Origin: Berberis thunbergii
Lineage: Eukaryota; Streptophyta; Magnoliopsida; Ranunculales; Berberidaceae
Direction: 5' to 3'
Length of the DNA stretch: 64,000 bases
Assembly (NCBI GenBank): GCA_003290165.1
Contig: QNQO01000223.1
Span: 620,001-684,000 of the forward strand
The notes below the pieces were generated by a model, which was not told the DNA's origin, searched no databases, and worked only from the letters and a program-made list of their open reading frames with translations. A program made the position numbers and the translations under genes. Positions within the stretch are counted from its first letter, which is position 1. Every line of letters begins with the position of its first letter. Shown piece by piece: positions 1 through 14,000 of the stretch.

Positions 1-530
1 TGTCTTGTTGGGTGGAAGATATTTGCACTTTGCAAATGCTTGCAGATACTTTGGTAAGAACACTCTTGAGAAAAGAAACCAAATCTCATTGGAATAAAAT
101 CAATAACATCCCTCCAAAGCTCCAACTTCCATGAAATTCAAAATTGCTGATACAAGTATCCTAGCATAGAAACTTTAGTTGCCATTTATAAGTACTTTTT
201 ATCTAGGTGATGTAGAAATAGAATTACCAGTTACTGAGGTTTGCTGATACAAGTATCCTAGCAACAATTGTCTGTTAAGTGAACATTGTAGCTAAGAGGG
301 AGGTAGAGAAAGAGAGCTACCTTTTGCTAATAGTTATTGGATGTATAGTTGCTGTATTGTAAAGTATAGTTGCTGCAAATGCTTTCAACCATTCAAGGGA
401 AGCATGATTTGGATGTGACCAAACAACTGACCCTCTCTTGTAGCCACTGCTCATATATTTCCTGACAGTTGCCCTTGCTATTTTGTATATGCAAATAGTA
501 CTCGTAAGTTATAAATACTTTATGATGCAG
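1..530. other. Intron upstream of the first visible exon
   Basis: No exon of the host gene could be found here; the segment ends in a good acceptor (TTTATGATGCAG). It contains a 23-bp direct repeat, GCTGATACAAGTATCCTAGC plus flanks, at 144-166 and 241-263. The upstream exons of the gene should lie before position 1. Confidence 0.7.
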
Positions 531-595
531 CAAGTGGAATTCGTGCTAAGGAAGTTAGAATTGGAATAACATTGTCTTGGGTATTCTTTTTACAG
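531..595 (+). CDS. SWEETIE: SWEETIE exon 1 of window
   Basis: Acceptor ATGCAG, donor GTAATT. The first two bases finish a split Ala codon, then SGIRAKEVRIGITLSWVFFL and Q. It ends on a codon boundary and joins AIRLKY of the next exon, giving the conserved LSWVFFLQ-AIRLKYLHPDSE block. Confidence 0.9.
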
Positions 596-3500
596 GTAAT
601 TGTTGTTTTTGTTTTATTTTTAGTCTTTTGAATTATCTGTCTTTAGGTTATTCATTGCATCATCAAGAAACAATTAAAGAACTTGAGTTTGTTTAAGTTC
701 TAAATGATAAGGACATTGATATTTGCCAGGGGTTGGAAGCTCAAAATTGCAAGCATATAATTTATATTTATGGACATGGATTTGTTAACTAATGTTTTTG
801 TTTCTTTATTAGTTTATTTTAGTACCATTCAGTGATTTAATGTACTGATTTTTTGTGAACAGATCTTCTCTCTATATATAAGCAACCTTTTAGCTACTTT
901 GGAAATTAATAACTCCATATATGATCTTGAAGTTAACGGTGAAGCTTACAGTCTCAATGTAGTTATAATATATTGAAATGCATTAAAGTTTTGTGGGAGT
1001 AAAATTTAGGTGGAAAGATGACCCTCAGCAAAATTTTGAAACTTCTACGAGGCTACCGAGTTTTAGAAGAAAATTTTAGCACAATAGCTAGTGACTTGAT
1101 ATATATATATATATATGTATGTTCTGTACAATACATAAAACAAAACTGTGATGCATAGTTCGTGCATCATAATTCTATAAATTATTGTTGTGTGAAACCA
1201 TAAAAGTGCAAGTTAGATGGTAAAATTGTGATAGGATCTTAGGGATAGAAGAAGAATTCAGAGCAATCTTATTGAAGAATGTAGATTTCTTTACAAAAAA
1301 ATGTACAATACAAGCTTTCAAGAGGCTTGAACTCTCCTATGAGCATTGGCTCTAATGACAAAAGAATTTTTCCCCCCTCCCTACCATTCTCTGTTCCTAT
1401 TTATAATGATACTTCTCCTATTGCCAGCTCACTGACAGTCTAACTAACAAGCTTAACAACTTGCTTCTCAACTTGTTCATTACATCAATTATTGTCCTAT
1501 TCTCAATAGCTATTTCTAACTACCCAATTTATACCTTCTCCTAGCATATGTAAATCTTATAGGAGGCCTATCAAATTGTTCATCTTAAAAAGTGGAAATA
1601 TGGGGAACTGTGGCTTTTGTGCACAGTGAATTTAGACTCGAGTTTTAAAACATTCTACAAATTCGGATTGTAGAGGCAATCTATGGGCATTCTTCAAGGC
1701 AAACAGGGTAATGGATGGAGAAAGTTTGTAGATGCCATTAAATTGTGTAAATCATTTAAAGTGACGACTCCCTCTAAAAAACAATAGGGACAGCCGAAAC
1801 GGCTGCTCGTGTATTTTATTGAAAAGCAAACAGGGGTTCGAAACTTGAACCATAGAATTCACACAACTACATAAAACAATATTGGATATGTTATAAACCT
1901 CAAGAACATAATGTATCATTTAATAAGAGAAACACACTGACAATTGCTTTATTATTTAAATAAATATGGAAGTTCCAAAATAACCGAAAAACATGTTGCT
2001 CACACAAAAGAAGATGCATTATTAGTTTATTTGCCCTAGTCCCTCTAAATCAAGTGAATATTAAGTCTGCGTCAATGAAAATAACAAAAGAGGAGCTCCT
2101 ACTATCCACATTAAAAAAAAAAAGCCTTAAGATGGTTGCCTTCCTTTGTCTTCTTGTTTTATTTTGATTTATTTTTGTTTGTTTAGAAGCCTTGTAGAAA
2201 ATTTCAAATTGTTAACGTGTATTTACATGAGGTTGGAATTCTGCTATTTGAGGACTTTTATGATTTAAAGATCTTTTTTTTGGCCCACACGAATCAAAAC
2301 TATTTTGATTCCCATGTGTAATTTGGTTTGAATCCCAAGTCGAATCTTTACGATTCAAATGATCTTAAAATAGTGAGGCAACTGAAACAATTGATGTTCA
2401 AGGATTAGAACTGGGGGCTTCAGGAATTCTGAGTGAGAACATTACTGATTATGATTTTGTGGGGACAAAGAGATCTATGACTTGGTGGGCTTGTGTGTGA
2501 TGAAAATGCTCAAGAATTTGATTAAGTGGGTGAGATAGCTATACTGAAGGGTGTTTTTTTTTTTAATTATTGTTAAAATTTTTTAATGCATTTGTGTAGT
2601 GGACACCTCCATCACTATATTATGGGTATATATCTTATAATTAATACAATACATTAGCGTTTTGTGTTTTTGCATGACTAAAATAAGCCCAGTAGAGCTG
2701 CAACTCGGGTCAGTTGTGGGGTCAGCCCAAGCCCAACCAGGATACCCATGTTCTTCCCACTGAATGGTAGCTTGATCAAGGCAAGCAGGGATGCCCAATT
2801 TCAAATTATATGAGCCAGTGTGAAAAAATTCTTAGGTTGGTCGGCTTACCGGATTGGTTTCTTTACCTGAAGCGTAAGAAATGTTAACTCAATTTAACGA
2901 TTATTATAACAAATTAGAGAATGTAGGAATCCTTGATGCAGCACATTGATCTTTCGCTTTCAGATATATCACTACGACACTATGTACAATACCATGCAAA
3001 TATGGAATTACACCATCTTTTCTAGTTTTCTAGATATATGTCAAGGAGTTTCCTGGTATTATGTGTCTGTGCACCTATGTATGCTTCTTGAGATGGAGCT
3101 TTCTTGTTACATGACTGAAGTTGACAGGAATCACTTACTGAATTCTGTGTCTGAAGGTTTAAGTTCCTCTAAAGCTGGAAGGATAACTCTAAAGAGCACT
3201 TTATCTGGTTTATTATTCTGCATGATGTCTCTTTTCTCCATCGGTCACTAATAAGATATGTAGAAAGTAAAAAATCTGGTATCTTGGGATCTGGTTTGCA
3301 AACCAATAAACAGGAGAGGTTTAGGAGTGAGAAGGTTAAAATGCATGAATATCACTGCCCTGGGAAAGTGGATGTGCAGATTTGGAACAGAACAAAGTGC
3401 CTTGTGGAGGTAGTTTATTAGTAATAAGCATGGAGAAGAGGCTAATGGATGGTTCTCCAGGCCTATGTTATCCCAAGCACTAGGCAGAGGTGAGGCGAGG

Positions 3501-6500
3501 AGGGTGGCCTGGGCTTGTAGCTTCCCTGGCACCCTGGGAAAAAGGCGACAAACCAATGTAATATATATGTATTCTTTAGTCAAAGGTGCCTTTGACTACA
3601 GTTTTTTAATTAATTATTTTTTCCTGCTAATCAAAATGACAATGTGGAATAGTTTCCTTCTATCAGTACCATGGGTGGATTTGCAGCTGTGCAGAGGAGC
3701 TAACCAGGGGGAAGTGCAACAAATGATACATGGTCGAATCTTTTTATGAGATGATAAATGGTCGAATCTTTTTATGAGATAACATCTATGGTTCAGACTA
3801 ATTTTCAAATGGGAATAAAAACGTCTCAATTTAGGGTCTACCACCTAGAATTAATTTCTTCATGTGGAGTCTCCTTCTTGGAAGGACTCCGACCCTCCAC
3901 AACTTTAGAAATATGGGTATTAACGCACCCTGGGGAAAAGGCAACAAACCAATGTAATATATATGTATTCTTTAGTCAAAGGCACCTTTGACTACAGTTT
4001 TTTAATTAATTATTTTTTCCTGCTAATCAAAATGACAATGTGGAATAGTTTCCTTCTATCGGCACCATGGGTGGACTTGCAGCTGTGCAGAGGAGCTAAC
4101 CAGGGGGAAATGCAACAAATGATACATGGTTGAATCTTTTTATGAGATAACATCTATGGTTTGGACTAATTCTTCAAATGGGAATAAAAAGGTCTCAATT
4201 TAGGGTCCACCCCCTAGAATTAATTTCTTCATATGGAGTCTCCTCCATGGAAGGACTCTGATCCTCCACAACTTTAGAAATAGGGGTATGAACGTACCTA
4301 AAAAATGCAATCCTATGAGCAGCAAGAGGAAGACAAATTATTTCTTTTTGAATTTTCCATTTTCAAAACAAGTGTGGAGATTAGAAGAGATACTGAAGGC
4401 AGCTTCTATAATTGGATGAAGGGGTGGGGAGATTGAGTGTTCTCTGTTCTGGAAATTGACTTTGGGCGAGGAACCCCCACGTAATAGTTTGGAACATGTG
4501 GAAAGAAAGAAATAACATAGTTTTTTAGAGCAAGTCCCAACCAGTTGAGCAGTTTACCTGTAATATAAAGCGGAAGTTGGAGTTTGGGATCAGCTGCATT
4601 TGTCTTTAGAGATATTTATTTTGATATTTTTATTTTTTGTTTGGTTGGAGGCACTATGTGTTTAATCTGCAGATCTTGGGTGTTTGTACTTATATTTTGA
4701 TTGGTGAGATCTTTCACTAAGTTTCTTCTAATTAAATTTGCTCCACCTAGTTTTAGACTCTAATTATAGTAATGGCAGCCGTGTGTCTGTTGCATGGTTG
4801 AGAGTGGATTAGATTTACTTAATTAAAACGGTATTAAGTTTTATGCAGCGTCCCATGGTTTCCATATTAGTGAGAGCAATTACTTAGGTAGCTATCTTCC
4901 TTCTTTTTTCTTTTATAGTTGGATGCCTATAGCTACCGATTTTCTATAAATGTTTTCCATTTTAGTATTTGCTCTGAGTTGAATTCTTTTGTAATGACTT
5001 CAATCTTTGAAACCTTAACTTACAGGCTATCCGTCTTAAATATCTTCATCCAGATAGTGAGCTTTCAGACTATGCATTGCAGGCTGTAGACATGCTCAGA
5101 GGAAACTCTACTTTAGATGCACATGCACTGGTATCATCCCTAAAAAACATTTCCTTCAATCTGGTATGTTCAGTGTTTGTAACTGCTTAAATGTTAGGAA
5201 AGGGATTTATAAAATGCGGTTTTTTCATATGAGCCAAGCAAAATAAGAGATTGTATTGAAGATAAATTGCTGTTTTTTCTTTTGGGTATCACATCTTCCC
5301 TCTTTTACGGGGGTTGTCCTTTGATTCTTTGCATGCTAATTGGGAGAGTATTATGTTGGCACCTTAATTCTTTTTGTGTGACACATAAGAATAGATTTTA
5401 TTGAAGATAAAAAGTAACTAGAGGGACTCATTGTAGCTAAAACAAAGAAAGTGTGGGATCATTGAATGCAAATTTGTAATGTTGTTTGACTACCTGAGCA
5501 TTCAAACATCGTAGTTAGGCACCCTGTCACTTTAAGAAAATTCTAAGGTTACATTATTAGTGATAGTTATAGGATTATGATAGCATTTATTACTCTTTTC
5601 TTACTACCATATATTGTGTTTTTTAATTATTAGGTTCAGATTTTTTACTTTTTTCTTTTTCTTTTCCCAACCCTCCTCTTAAGCAAAGGTGAACTCTTAT
5701 GCAATAAGGTAGTCTGTAGCTTGCAATAGTAGCAGTTGCATGGCATTATTTGATTATTGAGCAGAGTAAGACACCATTTGTAACAACCAGTAACCAACTC
5801 ATTTCTTAAACCGACCACCGAACCATTTGCTTACCAAATATGACTGACACAAGGAAGAATCCAACTGGAATAAATTGGCACGGTATGGTTAGGTTGGTTT
5901 TGTTGGCTTAATCAGTTTTTTGCACACCCTTAAATAATTGCTAATAAATTATTGGCTGTTTGTGAAATAGATTGCATCAGAAACTCAGGCTTTGTTAAAC
6001 TTGGATTGTTCTTTTCAAGCATGTTTACTAGACATGCTATGATACTATCCCGATCAGGGAATCTCATTACTTTTAACTGTGGTTTTGGAGGCATGTGTTT
6101 TATACATTCTCCGAGTAGGTGTAACTGATCAAATGACTGAAAGTACTCAAAGCAGCTTCTTGGTTCTTCTAGGAAGGCAGGTCAGTGAAATGTTCAGAAC
6201 ATAGGCATATGCTGGATGTTACATTTCTTTTAATTGCTAAACAATTTGAGGTACACAAGTCTTCCATTACAAACTGAGGATGCTTTATGTCATTTTGCAG
6301 CTTGAAGTTCCTGATCATAGTCCTTGCATGAAAGTTGCAGTACTACGTACCTTGTCATATATTTTGACAACTTTAGGCGAGGTAAGATGCAAATAGAAGG
6401 TACCATTTTTAGACATAGTCTATCTTTCAGATTTGTTTCTAGACAAAGGATGAAGAGGATCTTCTTCCACTAGAAGAGGATGCTCTCACTAATACGAATT

Positions 6501-9500
6501 CTTCCAATCTCTTCAAACCGATTTTTAGATGCTCAAACAAATCCATACACATATTGCCCATGGGGTTTGCCATTATAGGTTATACATGGGAATCTGCCAA
6601 TTTTGGTCGGTGCTTGAAATTGGAGTGCATCCCATGTTATTCGGGTCTGCTAACTTGGGTAAAAAAAAACTTAAAACAGAGTTATTTCCACTGCTGATTT
6701 CTTTTCTTCTTTGAATTGGACACATGGTCCATCATGAACTTTCAATCTAAAAATATGCTAACACTAAGAGAAGCTTCCAAAACTTCTATTTTCAGCCAAG
6801 GTACCTTTCAAGCATTGTAACTCAAGCCAAAGCATTTCATAAGAAGTGGAAACTGAAATTTCTGAGATTGACTTATTAATAGAACTTCAATATATGTTAA
6901 TTATGTTGTCAATCACAAAGTGTAAAAATAAAAATTAACACAAAACTTACGTGGAAACCCTCTTAGGAAGGGAAAACCAGACTCTGAGAGCAAATATTCC
7001 ACTAGGAAAAGTGTTAGGTACAACTTACCAAGATGTTGCCCACAACCTACATCCAAGTCCACAATCCGTGTCGTCGTCAACTTTAGCTATCAACCCCTTA
7101 TACCACTTTAATAAGAATCTTCAAATCCTTTGATCATGGCTTTGCCTTGAGTCATCCACCAATCGAAAAATCCACCGGATACAAGCACTTTTCAATCCAC
7201 CAAAGCAAACACTTCAACATCCACTGAATCAACACCAAGAATATGTGTAAGTGTATATTGGAGGCTTAATCAAAACATACTTTGAAGAAGGAAGATTAAG
7301 GAAGCTAAAAAAACTTTTTCTTCTTCTTCAAAGGCCTTCTCTCACAAGGGAAAAAACTATGTTTTAAAATAGTTTTTTCCTCTAATCAATTTTAAAACAA
7401 GAGAAAGATACGTTTTGTTTTCCAAAAGACATACTTATAAGATATATAACATCGTCAAAGTTGTAAACCAATTGGAGCAATTTTGAAAATAGAAAATCTA
7501 AAAAAAAAAAAAAAAACTCAACTCTGGAAAATGGAAACTTTTCAAAATCAAATTTGTAAAACTTGTTTCTTTGATATTCTAAAAAAATAATCATAGAAAT
7601 ATTTTCTTAAAATACCACAAATGTTTCTTGTAAAAACCTTGATTTTCCATTAAGCTTTCTTGATATAACTACACAATCTTTGTATCCGAAGGCTGAAACC
7701 TGTATTAACACATGCTTTATCATTTCTTCTTAGTCTTTTGATTGTGGACATATTAATTTTCTACATCATTAAATTGAAAATGCAAAATATGGGGTAACAG
7801 TGCTTAGGCATCCAAGTCTTCCAACTCTGATAGCAATTGGGAAGTGGATTTAATAGAAGAGCTGAAGGTTGTAGCCGGAAATTTGGGCATATTGTGCCTC
7901 AAGTTTGATGAAGGTGGGTTGAGTTAGTGTTTTGTTGGTTTTGATTCCACTTAATGAGTTTTTTTTGTAAGAGTTATATGGAAAATCAGTTTTGGGGTCG
8001 ATCAATTCGGCGGTTCTTCAGAGGTGGAGTATTCAAGTTGTGAGTGGGCTTGGAGCTGCGGATAGGTTGTTGGGGGATGGTGTGTACCATTGAACACTGG
8101 AATCCTAGGTGGTAATATGGGGATATTTTTAATCGAGAGAGGTCTACATTGGTGAAAACTTCTAATCAACAACTTGAGTGTTTCTTCATGGCAAAAAAAC
8201 TGAATCAGGATGTGAGTCCAATCCTTCACGGCTGTGCTTGTGGCAAAAGGGACTTTTATTGTAGCTCTTTGTGATTTGGAAGATTTGGTCCATCGAACTG
8301 GAAGGATGCCTCCTTTTTTCGAAGTTAGTTCATGCATTGGGGAACTTGTTTATGCAATGACCCTCACCAGTTATGACAATTTTCTTTTTTTATAGCTAAA
8401 TATTTTTGAGCTATGTAACAATTATACATATACATTCGGTATCCGACACAGATATGAAGTGACCTACATGTTGGCTAGAAAAACACAATACGAGTTACAC
8501 TAGGAGAAACACTTATACATTTAAATATTATTTACTTTTCAGGAATAAGTTTTATTAGTCATATTCTTTTATTTGTAGGTCTATATTGTTACTCATGTAA
8601 TACTAATTTGCCATAATATGCTTGTAACATTAGTATAGAATTGAAACTTATCAAATATATGTGAAAAAGTTGATGCTCTAAGCATGGAATGTTCGATGGG
8701 AGTATCCATGAGTGTTGACATGAATGTCTAACCTGATACGCGTCGACACACTTTTCTTGCAGAAACAATGTCGTTGTTACATAGTTTAGCGTTGGTCACA
8801 CTGTTATGACTGCATGTGCATGACACATAACTCATTCAATCTTTGATATTGGCCAAAATACCTATGTCTTCTCCAAACAACCCAATCCACCAGTTCACAA
8901 CCACACCTTCCCTCACCATTTGGATTCAACACCACTGACATTGGTCCCGTAAACACATAGACTGCATGTTTCTCTCGAGTTTGTTTAAATCCTGAGTGGT
9001 GGAGGAGATGGTGGGGGCACTGCTGCTGTTAGATTCAGGATTTTATTAGGGGGTGTTTGTCCTTTAGATGGGATGATTCATCGTCAATGTGGTGAGAATC
9101 GTTACTGACTGGTTTGAGTGATTGGTCTGTACAGGAGAAATCTTTGTGCTCATTTTGAAGCCCTAAAAGGAAATGAATTGATGGTTATATGAATACCACT
9201 GGAGAGGCTTGGAGGAGAGAAGAGAAGTGGAGATGAACGAGACACGAATCTGTTGTGAAGTGTCGTAGTCAAGTAAGAGTCTTGCATGCTTGAAAGAATT
9301 GTTTATTTCATAAGCTTGTCCTTGGGAGAGGGAAGGGGGTGCCTGTTGGTTTAAGAAGGATAGGGGAGAAGCGGGTGGTTGTGGGTGGATTGTTTGGATA
9401 AGACATGGGTATTTTTGTCCATAAAAAAAGATTGAGACAGTCATGTGCCACACACATGCGGTCATAACTGTGTGGCCATTAGTCTGGGGGTACTTCTAGA

Positions 9501-11043
9501 TTTTGAGCAATTTGAAGGTCCTTTCAGTTCATGGTTAACAATTGGAGAGAATGGGGTTTAAATCAATAAAACCCTATTTTAGAAAGTTTGATACAATATG
9601 ACGTTTTTTTTTTCCAAATGAAAAAATTTGGACTCAAAACTCAACTAATTTAATCTAAAGGTCCTCTCATTTGGAAGGATTTGAAGGCATCAGAATTTGG
9701 TCATGCAAACAAGTTTTCATGAATAAGTACTTTATTTTTGTGGCATCTGGCTTATTCAGTCATGTTGATTTTCAGTCATCAATGTCAGTATCCAAACCAT
9801 TTTTAGAAGTTGTACATGCTTAGGTGTTACCATTTTATTGTAGTGTCCATCCCACATATGTTTATTATAAAAATCACAGAGGACCATCGTGTCAAGGTTG
9901 ACTCTGAATTTTCTTCTCGTCTCTCTTTTTCCTATTGGTCGTCTCTTTTCCCTTGCCCATACACACCTTGTAATTGAGATAAGGATATAACAATGATAGA
10001 GATTAAATAACATTATGTCTGATTTATTAAACTTTCCCATTGTCTCCACTATTGAGATGGCAGAGTAATGATCTATTAGCCGGGTGCATGTTTTGATGTC
10101 TTTGGTGATCTCGGGACCTTGTTTTTCTGTTTAGCATGGGAAGTTCCAGTCTGGGTAATGGTTTTGCAACAAATCTTTGAAGATTTAGTTCTTTGCTCAC
10201 TGATATGGAAGTAAACTCATTGTAATCTTATTGCCTCGACAAGGGTTATTTGAACTCAAATATTAATTCTTACAGTGTTGAAGCAAACAACGATGTCTAT
10301 GTATCCCGACATTCATATTCTTTGTAGAATTCTGAATATGCAATTTTATATGTCCCATGCTCACTCATCAGTGAAAAGAAGAAGGCATTTGTGGCAATCT
10401 ATGTTGAGCTGACTTGTTGATCTATAAACTAACATGGTGTTAGGCTAGGTGTCTGGTTTTATTATTATTATTTTTGTCCGAGTAAGTACTTGTTTTAATG
10501 TAAGCAACATATCCATTTTGCAGGTTCCGCAAGAGTTCAAGGAAATTCTGGATAACACAATTGTAGCTACATCAGCGCATCCTGAACAACTTGTAAGTCT
10601 TGGTTAAATGTGATGTGTGACTAATCTGTTATTTTTCTATAGTAAAGAGTAACAAAAATCACAGAGGAAAGTCATCTGTGCATTCATCATTACAAGTCCA
10701 TCGAGATAACTTCTAAGCTAGTTGATAATCTTTTATAGTGCATGGAATAAGTATTACCTTGTACATGTGCATGTGAACTTCTCATATATAATCATTGGCA
10801 GATTTCCAAGTTCTTTCCACTATTACTATTTCTTGTTGTTAAAAGAAAAGGCAAAAAAAATTCGAAAATGAGATATCTTCAAAGTCAATCGGAGTCAAGG
10901 GTACTAAGAAAACATATTCTATTTTAATACGTGCCTTTTCTGCAAGTATATGTGTTGATTTAGGGTTTTTGCTGAGAGAAAAAAAAGACAAAGTTTCCCT
11001 TTAATAATAGAAGTTTTATAAACATCCTCCTAGACAAATACCC

Positions 11044-11074
<31 letters not shown>

Positions 11075-14000
11075 AAGAAAAAAAAGGAAGATGGTACGTA
11101 GCATCAATAGTTTGCTTGGATGAATGGACATTTGGATTATGCAATACCTTATTCCTACAAAAAATATAAAATTTAGAAAGAACACTACCTCAAATTCGTA
11201 GTCGCCAAAGGGACACCCCAAACTACATATAGTAGGCGTAAAGAGTTCATGAGCATAAAAGGCTACGTCTAATAGAAAAAAAAAGTTGCCTCTAAGAAAT
11301 AAACGGATTAGACAATATGGAATGTTTTTATGGATGAGAAATGGAATGCAAATTGTTCAGCAAGTGAAGGTGAGGCTCTCATGCTACGAGTCAGGTTCCT
11401 TGTTCTACTCGATCTTTTTGAGGTTTTTACTCTTCTAGTTACTGAACAATTGAGAGACTTCGATATCTCTCCCTGTCGTTACCTGGTGATGGTAGAATAA
11501 TGATTTTGGAATTTACAGAGGCTAAAGACCAATTCTTGTGTGATTTGTTATTAAAATGCTGGGTTGGGGTGCATCGGCTTCTCCAACTCATCCCTCTTCA
11601 ACTAGATCGGGCATCAAAAGTACCACAGATCATGATTGGTCGACAAAAGCTCACTAACTTGTCCCTCCAATATGCAGATGATACAGTGTTCTAAAAATCG
11701 ACCAAATATTCCTTAGCCCAACATGAATATTCCTTAGCCCAACACTGATGCAGATGATACAGTGTATCTTTTGCCAGCAACATGAGGGAATCTATTGATC
11801 ATTTGCTTCTATCTTGCTCTTTGATCAACCATCTATGGAGTATTGCTTTGTTGAGTTCCAGGTCCAGGCTGTTTATTCAAAATCTCTACTCCAATGGGTT
11901 GAACACTGGCATCGAACACTGGCACACTCTCTCTCACCCACCCTCTAATCTTTCTGTGTTTGAGAAGACCTATACATGCTATGGTATGGATCATTTGAAA
12001 GGAAAAGAACAACAAAATTTTCACAGATAGTAGCAAGGATATTGATAACTTATGAATTGATGTAAAGGTCACTTTATGGCTATGGACCTCTAGTTGGGAC
12101 AAATTTAGGGATATCCTGTTCACTTCTTGTATGTTCACTTGGAACGTTATTCTCCTCAATTGACTATTGTTTTCTTGTATATCTTTTTGTAATGTTTAGT
12201 GGCTAACACTAATCATGTGGGTAAAATGACCTTTTTTCTTAAATATACAACTGATACTTGTTTCTTCCTGATAAAATATCCTTGTATATACTGCTATTGC
12301 ACTGCTTCAAAGACTGCAACATACACATTAATTTGCCGAGTTGTTATTGTTGTTTTTTCCATTTAGATTATGCCAGGTTAAACATTTTGAAATATTTATG
12401 TTTGGCATGTGAGTACAATCAAGGAAAAATTCATATCTATGTAACAAAGACACTATTTCTACAAAAAAAAGTGTATCGATCATATCGTGTTGGTTATCAA
12501 CTTTTTCACATATCCTTGAAAAGTTTCAATTATATACTAATTTTACAAGCATATTATGACAATTTAGCGGTACATGAGTAGCAATATTACAAGTGAATGA
12601 ATACAACCAATAATTCATAACTTATTGCTAAAACATAAATAATTCTAAAATGTACACACATGTCCCTAGCGTAATCGGTATTATCTTTTTTTTGCCTGAT
12701 GCGTCCGACACTTTGTATCCATACTATCTTATACAATATTTGTGTCCTTTTTACGTAGATTCATATAGATTATATTGTCCTGGTCGAACTGTAGTGAAAT
12801 AGTTATGTGGCCCTTCTCTTTTGATTTGGGTGCAATTAATTTTCTCCAGATTTAGTTTTTATTTAATAAAGGTTTTTGACATTGCTGCAAAATGTAGCTC
12901 ATAAATTAGCTCCATTTATTGATTGTTTAAATGGTGTATGTCCAAGTGTCACGACATTAACTGGATATTTGAAACTAGGTGCGCAATGAAGCTGCTTTAA
13001 CGTTGCGTGCACTAGCAGAGGTTGATCCAACTTGTGTTGGGGGTTTAATTTCTTATGCAGTGACAATATTAAATGCTTTAAGAGAAAGCATTTCGTTTGA
13101 GAAGGTAGGCTTGGACCCTTGATGAATATTCCTTAGCCCAAATAAGTTGCTTTTAGTTTTATTATTTTTGCATCAATAAGTTCTTTGGTTTATTTTTCTT
13201 CTGCGCAAAACCAGTTAGGTGTTGTTCCTATGAAGTTATCATGAATCATGCACCTTGACTGGAGGTGTTGACCTTAAACTGCTTGAGTTAGCCTTATGGG
13301 CTTACATATCTATGTTATTGAACCCCCACCTTCTACTTTATTATTATGATTATTATTGTTATTATTATTATTATTATTTTTTCCTTAATAGACTATTTGA
13401 TTTTTAATTTTTTTGTTTATGGAACCTCATTCCACGGGAATGAAGGAGAAGTCGCAACGAGGCGATAAATAAGGAAAGAGGGGAAGTGAGGTTGTAAATG
13501 ACAGTCCAGTTCCCATGTATATGGGAATCACACTCCTGGCTCCCCGTAAAGAATCGGATTCTCGCTCCTTCACAATCGCAACCACAGAATCCCATGGAAT
13601 GAGATTCCATCAACATAACAAACACCAAAGTTTTGACACATAAATCCATGTTAATTTTGAAACTCTTGGGGACAATATGATGTATTATCTTTCAGGGGGA
13701 CAATTTGAAAGTTGAACTTGATTCATTGCATGGACAAGCTACAGTTTTAGCAGCTTTGGTGTCGATCTCTCCTAAATTGCCTCTTGGTTATCCTGCAAGG
13801 CAAGCTTTTTATTTATTTATTTATTTTTTATTTTTTAAATTTGTGTGTGTGTGTTAAGATTACTGATAGAGCTGTATATTGGTTTATTATAATACAATTT
13901 GAATGATGAGTTTGAATGGTCATGACTGGACTGTTCAGACAGTTTTTAGCCTACAACTGTATTTAGTATACTATTTACTATTTTCTGGATTGTCAATGGC

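Larger units (their letters stand above)
596..5025. other. Intron 1 (4.4 kb)
   Basis: Holds a solo LTR (1229-1573), a (TA)n tract near 1099-1116 and a 396-bp tandem duplication (3530-4297). The short ORFs between 2583 and 3991 show no family resemblance and lie in or beside the duplication. Nothing else recognisable. Confidence 0.85.
10593..12978. other. Intron 5 (2.4 kb)
   Basis: Contains a C24-A12 homopolymer junction (11041-11076) and a decayed LINE fragment (about 11560-12170). Nothing else recognised. Confidence 0.7.
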
